DNA of 64,000 nt, from contig NC_069660.1 in assembly GCF_027244095.1 (NCBI RefSeq), forward strand, positions 288,570,863-288,634,862, given 5' to 3'. Every line of letters begins with the position of its first letter. The first letter of the stretch is position 1. This DNA comes from Hemicordylus capensis. Its lineage: Eukaryota; Chordata; Lepidosauria; Squamata; Cordylidae. The notes under the pieces are model-generated. The model was not told the origin of the DNA. It saw nothing but the letters and a program-made list of their open reading frames with translations, and made no database searches. Both the position numbers and the translations under genes were made by a program. Below are positions 52,001 to 58,000 of the stretch, one piece after another.

Positions 52001-55000
52001 TTGCTTTTACGTTAAATGGCATTCGGGTTTTTGAGGTGAAGGCAAATTATTATCATTATTTATTTATTTATTCGATTTCTATACCGCCCTTCCAAAAATG
52101 GCTCAGGGTGGTTTACACAGAGAAATAATAAATAAATAAGATTGCTCCCAGTCCCCAAAGGGCTCACAATCTAAAAAGAAACACAAGATAGATACCAGCA
52201 ACAGTCACTGGAGGTACTGTGCTGGGGGTGGATAGGGCCAGTTACTCTCCCCCTGCTAAATAAAGAGAATCACCACGGTAAATGGTGCCTCTTAGCCCAG
52301 TTAGCAGGGGATAATGTTAGGGCTGATCATTCAGAAAAACATTAGCATTCTGAAGAAAACTGTGCAAGAGTCTTTAAAATGGGAAGCGTTGTGTCATGCA
52401 GGCTAAATAAGAAACATCTATTTAGAAGAGCTTCTAGTAATTATATCTTTACCAGATTCCTCTTTGTCGGGCATACACTGTAGAATTTTCCTTGACATTT
52501 GGATAAGACCTAGATATGCTGCTTAGGTTATGGCTTTTGTAGCTGATGGATGTTTAGTTGTATTTTGACACTGGAGCTGCCCAAGTATTCATCAGTTCTG
52601 ACATTCATGTTTCCTTTGCTTCATTAATGTATCTGGCATTGTACTCATTACGTAAAATCAGTGGAACACTCGAGCAAGAACAGCATTTCTGTGGGAGCCA
52701 GAGGCACTTACCTTGTCTACACTCCACTGACAATTAAGCTTATGATATTCCGGCTAACTGTTGTAGAAATAAATGAAGTCTGGTTGTCATAGAAGTGAGT
52801 AGCCTTTTTAAAGGCGACCGGGCCAGGTCTTGCTACTTGATTATTTGCTAAAATAGATGCCACAAAGTATCTATCATATTTCTATACTGCCTGATATGTA
52901 CATCTCTAAGTGGTGTACAAGATTTTAAAATATTTTTTAAAAGCCATTGATTAAAATACACAAGACACAATAAAAACAATAGTATAAAGCAGCTATTAAA
53001 ACAAATTATTAAAACTTGCTGGGGCGGGCGCAGACATCTGCACCTCCGGCCGGCTCAGCCACCGCTGCTGTCCCCCTCCCCCACGCTGGCATGCCCGGCT
53101 TTCTGGCCACCCGCTTCTCACCCCACTTCCTGTGCTTTCTGACAGGCCGGCTGGCTGGCCCGCTCCCCCCCCCTCTTTATGGCTTGCAGGCCGGCCAGAA
53201 AGCTTGCCCCCCACCTCCTCCCACCCCCTCCTCCTGGCTGGCTGGCGGCCAGGCCAGGGCTGGCCCGCTGCCTCTGGCCGACTGGTGCTTGGGCCGGGGT
53301 CAGGGTCAGGCCGGCCTGCCACTGCCTCCTCTGGCCGAGCCAGGGCCAGGCTGGCCCCCCACCACCATTGTCTCCCGTCCCTGTCACTATTTCCAAAGTA
53401 GCTGCTCTCGCAAGAGCTGCCACACATGGGATTAGCAACGGGTACGTTTAGGAGAATTAAATATATAGATACATATATAGATTAATTCTAATTAAAAGCT
53501 AATGAGAACAGGGGGGTCTTGAGGGTCTTCCTGAAAACAAACAGAGAAGGAGATGCTCTTATTTCAGCAGGGAGCATATTCCAAAGTCCTGGGGCAGCCA
53601 CAGAGAAAGCCCCGTCCTGGGCCGCCACCAGATGGGATGAGCTGGTGGCAACCAGATGGGATGAGCTGGTGGCAACTGTAACCGGACCATCCCAGAAGAT
53701 CGTAACAGGTGGCAGGGTTCATGACAAAGGAGGCGTTATTACAATGAGCATTGGGATTAGTAATACAAGTGTGCTCTATGGCTCAATCCTATTGAGTCAC
53801 AATTCTGTGGCAATAGCTTTTAGGCTCAGATCATGTCATGGTTGCAGTACTTGTGTAAAGGCATAACTCTGCCTTGGTTCTAGAGCAGGGGTTCCCAACC
53901 GGTGGTACTCCAGATGTTGCTGAACTACAACTCCCATCATCCCCCGCCACAATAAATTCTAGCTGGGGGTGATGGTAGTTGTAGTGCAGCAACATCTGGA
54001 AAACCACAGGTTAGGAACCCCCTGTTCTAGAGCAGGGAGATCTGGCCATCTGTGTTCTCTCTAATTTTGTTCATCTGTGTGCAGAACGAGTTTTGTTCTG
54101 GGCGCCAGTATCAAGGCAGTGAGTGCGCACGTGCATTCGGAGTGAGTCCTTCCTGATTCAACCAGAGTGGGATCTAAAATGAACTGAGTGGACATCAGAA
54201 AATGTGAGAGTGCATGCTCACACGTGCATACCTTAGAGAGAACAGTGCTGGCCATAGTCCCATAGTTGGTGCAGGGAGATCCCCCTAGCACTATGTTTTT
54301 GGAGGACTTTTTGTTCATATTAGTGTCATAACAAAAATATGATGATGCCATCGGAGGGCAAGGAACGGATATACCTCACCCCCGGGTCTCTTTTTACAGG
54401 GCATTCTAATGGATAATTTTGTTTCATAGTAGATGGGCCTAAATGCATATTAACCACAGTTTTAGCTTGTGGACTGCGGCAGCATGGCTAGTAGGGCTTT
54501 AGATTGACCCATCTCTCCTTGTGACTCTGCAGCTAGAATTAGACTACGTAGTAGGATGGAACATAGGAAGCTGCCATATACTGAGTCAGACCTTAGGTCC
54601 ATCTAGCTCACTGTTGTCTACACAGACTGGCAGTGGATTCTCCAAGGTTGCAGGCAGGAGTCTCTCTCAGCACTATCTTGGAGATGCCAGGGAGGGAACT
54701 TGGAACCTTCTCCTCTTTCCAGAGTGGCTCCATCCCCTGAGAGGGATATCTTACAGTGCTCACACATCAATTCTCCCATTCATGTGCAACCAGGGCAGAC
54801 CCTGCTTAGCTAAGGGGACAAGTCATGCTTGCTACCACAAGACCAGCTCTCCTCTCCATATGGAATTATAACAGAAGTACAAGGCTTTGCTTTGGAAATG
54901 GAGGCTGCCAAGTTACCTGCTTCTAACAGATGCTTGTGATGCCACATTGTTCTCTTTTCCTTGTCTTATCAGTTTTCTAGCAATAGCAATAGCACTTATA

Positions 55001-58000
55001 TTTATATACCGCTTTATAGCCGGAGCTCTCTAAGCCAGTGTTTCTCAACCTTTTTGGAACCAAGGACCGGTAAATTCTTCGCGCGCAGTTTCAAGGACCG
55101 CTATATTCCATGTGTGCAGTTTCCCGGACCAGCAGTTAGTAAAGGGGTTCCAAGTTTAAGTCTATCTGTCTATCTATTTATTTATTTAAAAGCCTTCTAT
55201 ACCTCTCTGGGCAGTTTACAATTAAAATAATATCATGAGCATTAAAATCATTAAAATTAGAATCATTTAAAAGAAAACATTAAATATTAAAACCATAAAT
55301 CTCATAATTTTGACTAAGATTATGCTTTGATCTGAAGGGAGAGGGGGGAAAAGGATGAAGTATCATGGCTCCCTGGCACCTGAGATTTGTCAAGTCCAGA
55401 TTTAAGATTACTATCTTTTAAAAATATGCTGCAACCTTATACTTTGCTTTATTGCTGAGTGTCAGCCACTCACTCTCAGGTGCCCCCTCCCCACCATTTG
55501 CTCACTTTTACAATTACTCTTACAATTGAAGGCAACTTCTGTGTACGCACACAGGTGGAGCAACAGTGGCTATCCAAAAGCCACAATGGAAAAACCCAAC
55601 AATACACTGATAATATTTTCCTAAGCAGAGACATTATTGAATACAGGAGAGAGAAGAGTTATGTTTTGAATCTACATGTTTTATTCTGGCAGTTTTAGAT
55701 AGTAGTAAGGTGGCTTTATACTTCAACAGGTCTCACCTAGCAGCACAAAAGACAGTACCAATCTTGGCTCATTTTCAAAATACTACCCTAAAAGTGTCAG
55801 CAGCAATACTACAGTTAAGGAAATAAAGGCTAAAAATTTGAACTAAAAAATATGGAGTTTTGAGAAGCACAAAACTGAATGGCCAACTGCAGGTATGGCA
55901 GGCAATGGGGTGGCTGCCTTACCAAGAGTCTACCTGAGGGATTCTGAAGCAGGAATCAGAAGGTGCAATGCTTCTGCCGGTTCACACGGGTTAGCAAACC
56001 CAGCTCTACGTTTTAAGTCTCTCTGAACATACAGATCTGCTAAGATCACTCGTAACACACGTCACCCTTTCCAGCGCCACAAAACCGCCTCTACTATGGC
56101 AGGGGTGTTTGTAGGGTTGGGGAAAGGCTGAATGCATTACGAATGGGAAAAGATAGAGGAGGGATAAGTTGATAACTCCAATAAACAGCAATCCCTCAAC
56201 TCTGTGTTCTCCCTTACCGATTTTTCTACCCCTCTTCACCACTTTCTGCCTCAATATTACCTTTTTTTAAAAAAGCCCCATTTTCTTTCTTTGGCTCCTT
56301 TCCGCGCTTTCCACCCGCTTCCAACCCGATCCTCCTCCTTACCTCTGCCACGTCCCCTTCGCTCTTCCTCTGCCCGGCTGGTCTTTTTCCCCGGTGGGAT
56401 GGCCTCTAAGAGCTCCATTGGCCTACTAGCCCTGAGGGAGCGCGCCGATTACTGCCGGCTTCCCGCCAAAATCGCGGGAAGCCAAGAGGAAGGCAAGCAA
56501 GATCGCGGCTGCCATGGGGGGCTTCTCTGGTGCTGAATGGCCACAGCAGCCCACCCCCAGCCCTGAACCCAGCCAGAAGCGGCAGCGCGGGGGGACCAGG
56601 AGTGACTTGTGCCGCAACTCCCCACAGTGCATGGGCGGCGGCAGAGCAGGGACTGTGGACACTCTATGGCTGGTCTCTTCCTGCTCTCTTCTTCCTCTTC
56701 CTGCATGTCCCTTCCTCAAAGCACTCCCTCGGAAGCCACCACAACTACCTTCCTCAATGCATTCCTTCAGGAGCGAGGAGTGACTGCGGCCAAGGAGCGC
56801 TGTTTCTGGGAGCCCACAATCAGCCTGCCCACGTGGCTGATCGGGACACCGGCGCTCCCTTCTCCTCAAGGTGCTCCCTCTGGAGCGACCGTCCCAAGTG
56901 CTGCTGACCTGCACTGGGTAAAAATACCCTCAGCGCTGGCTCGGAACCTCACACGTGGCTTTTTCCAGGGAGCGAGCAAAAAGCGCTCTCTCCCCTTGCC
57001 CAGCAGCCGATAGAGCCAAGGGGACCTAATTTGCCCAGGGACTGTTCTATCTATGTACGGACCGGCAGTTGACTCTTCACGGACCGGCACCGGTCCGCGG
57101 ACCGGCGGTTGAGAAACACTGCTCTAAGCAGTTTACAATGATTTAGCATATTGCCCCCAACATTCTGGGTACTCAGTTCAGGGGTACTTCTAGTTCAGTT
57201 TATTGTTGCTGGAGAATGAAAGTAACTCTTGGGAAGGGATGTGTGTTCTGTCTGGCCTTTTCCCACACAAAATTGTCTGAGAATTGTTTGCACAAAATTT
57301 TCTGAGACTTTAAAAAATGTCATTGCTTTAATTTACTTTTTCATCTGTACAGAAAAAGTGTGTTTGTACCTGGCGTTTATTGCATGTCAGGACCCTGAAG
57401 ATACTGGCTGACATCCTAACAAAGCACTTGTGGAAGATGTCACATAAGTGCAAGGCTGTGGCACTATTTTCTTGTGCAAAGTCTGGACCTTGCATTCCAT
57501 ATGAATGTTGCACTACCACAAACATGCTTGCACTTGTGCAATAGTGCGCAACTACAGCATGTCTCATTAGTTTTAAATGGAACTTGCCCAATTGAGCAAT
57601 TCTCTGCCTTTTAAAGTGCAACTGTGTGACCTTCTTGTGCTAGTGCAACTTTGCTCATTGTACAACCACTTTGTTAGGATGTTGGCCAAGAAGAACACTG
57701 GGTGCAGTCCACTGCTCCCTCTAACAGAGTTTCCCAGATGTTGTTCACTACAACTCCCAGAATCCCCAGCTGCAATGGCCTATGGCTGGGGATTATGGGA
57801 GTTGTAGTCAACAATATCTGGGAAACCCTATTAGAGGGCACACTGGTGCAGTCCACGTCTAATCCTACAACATGTCCCTGCTTACTCCTCCTCCCAGAAA
57901 TCTTCATATGAAAATTAATGTCTTATTCTAAAGACATTAATGGCTAACCTTCCTATGATTAGGCTGGACAAACATCTCAGAATGTTCCTTATGGCTGTGG

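Noticed and set aside
53016-53451. Collagen- or mucin-like proteins in the GC-rich block
   Set aside because: Open frames on all strands reflect composition; the block is an insert within an L2 copy.
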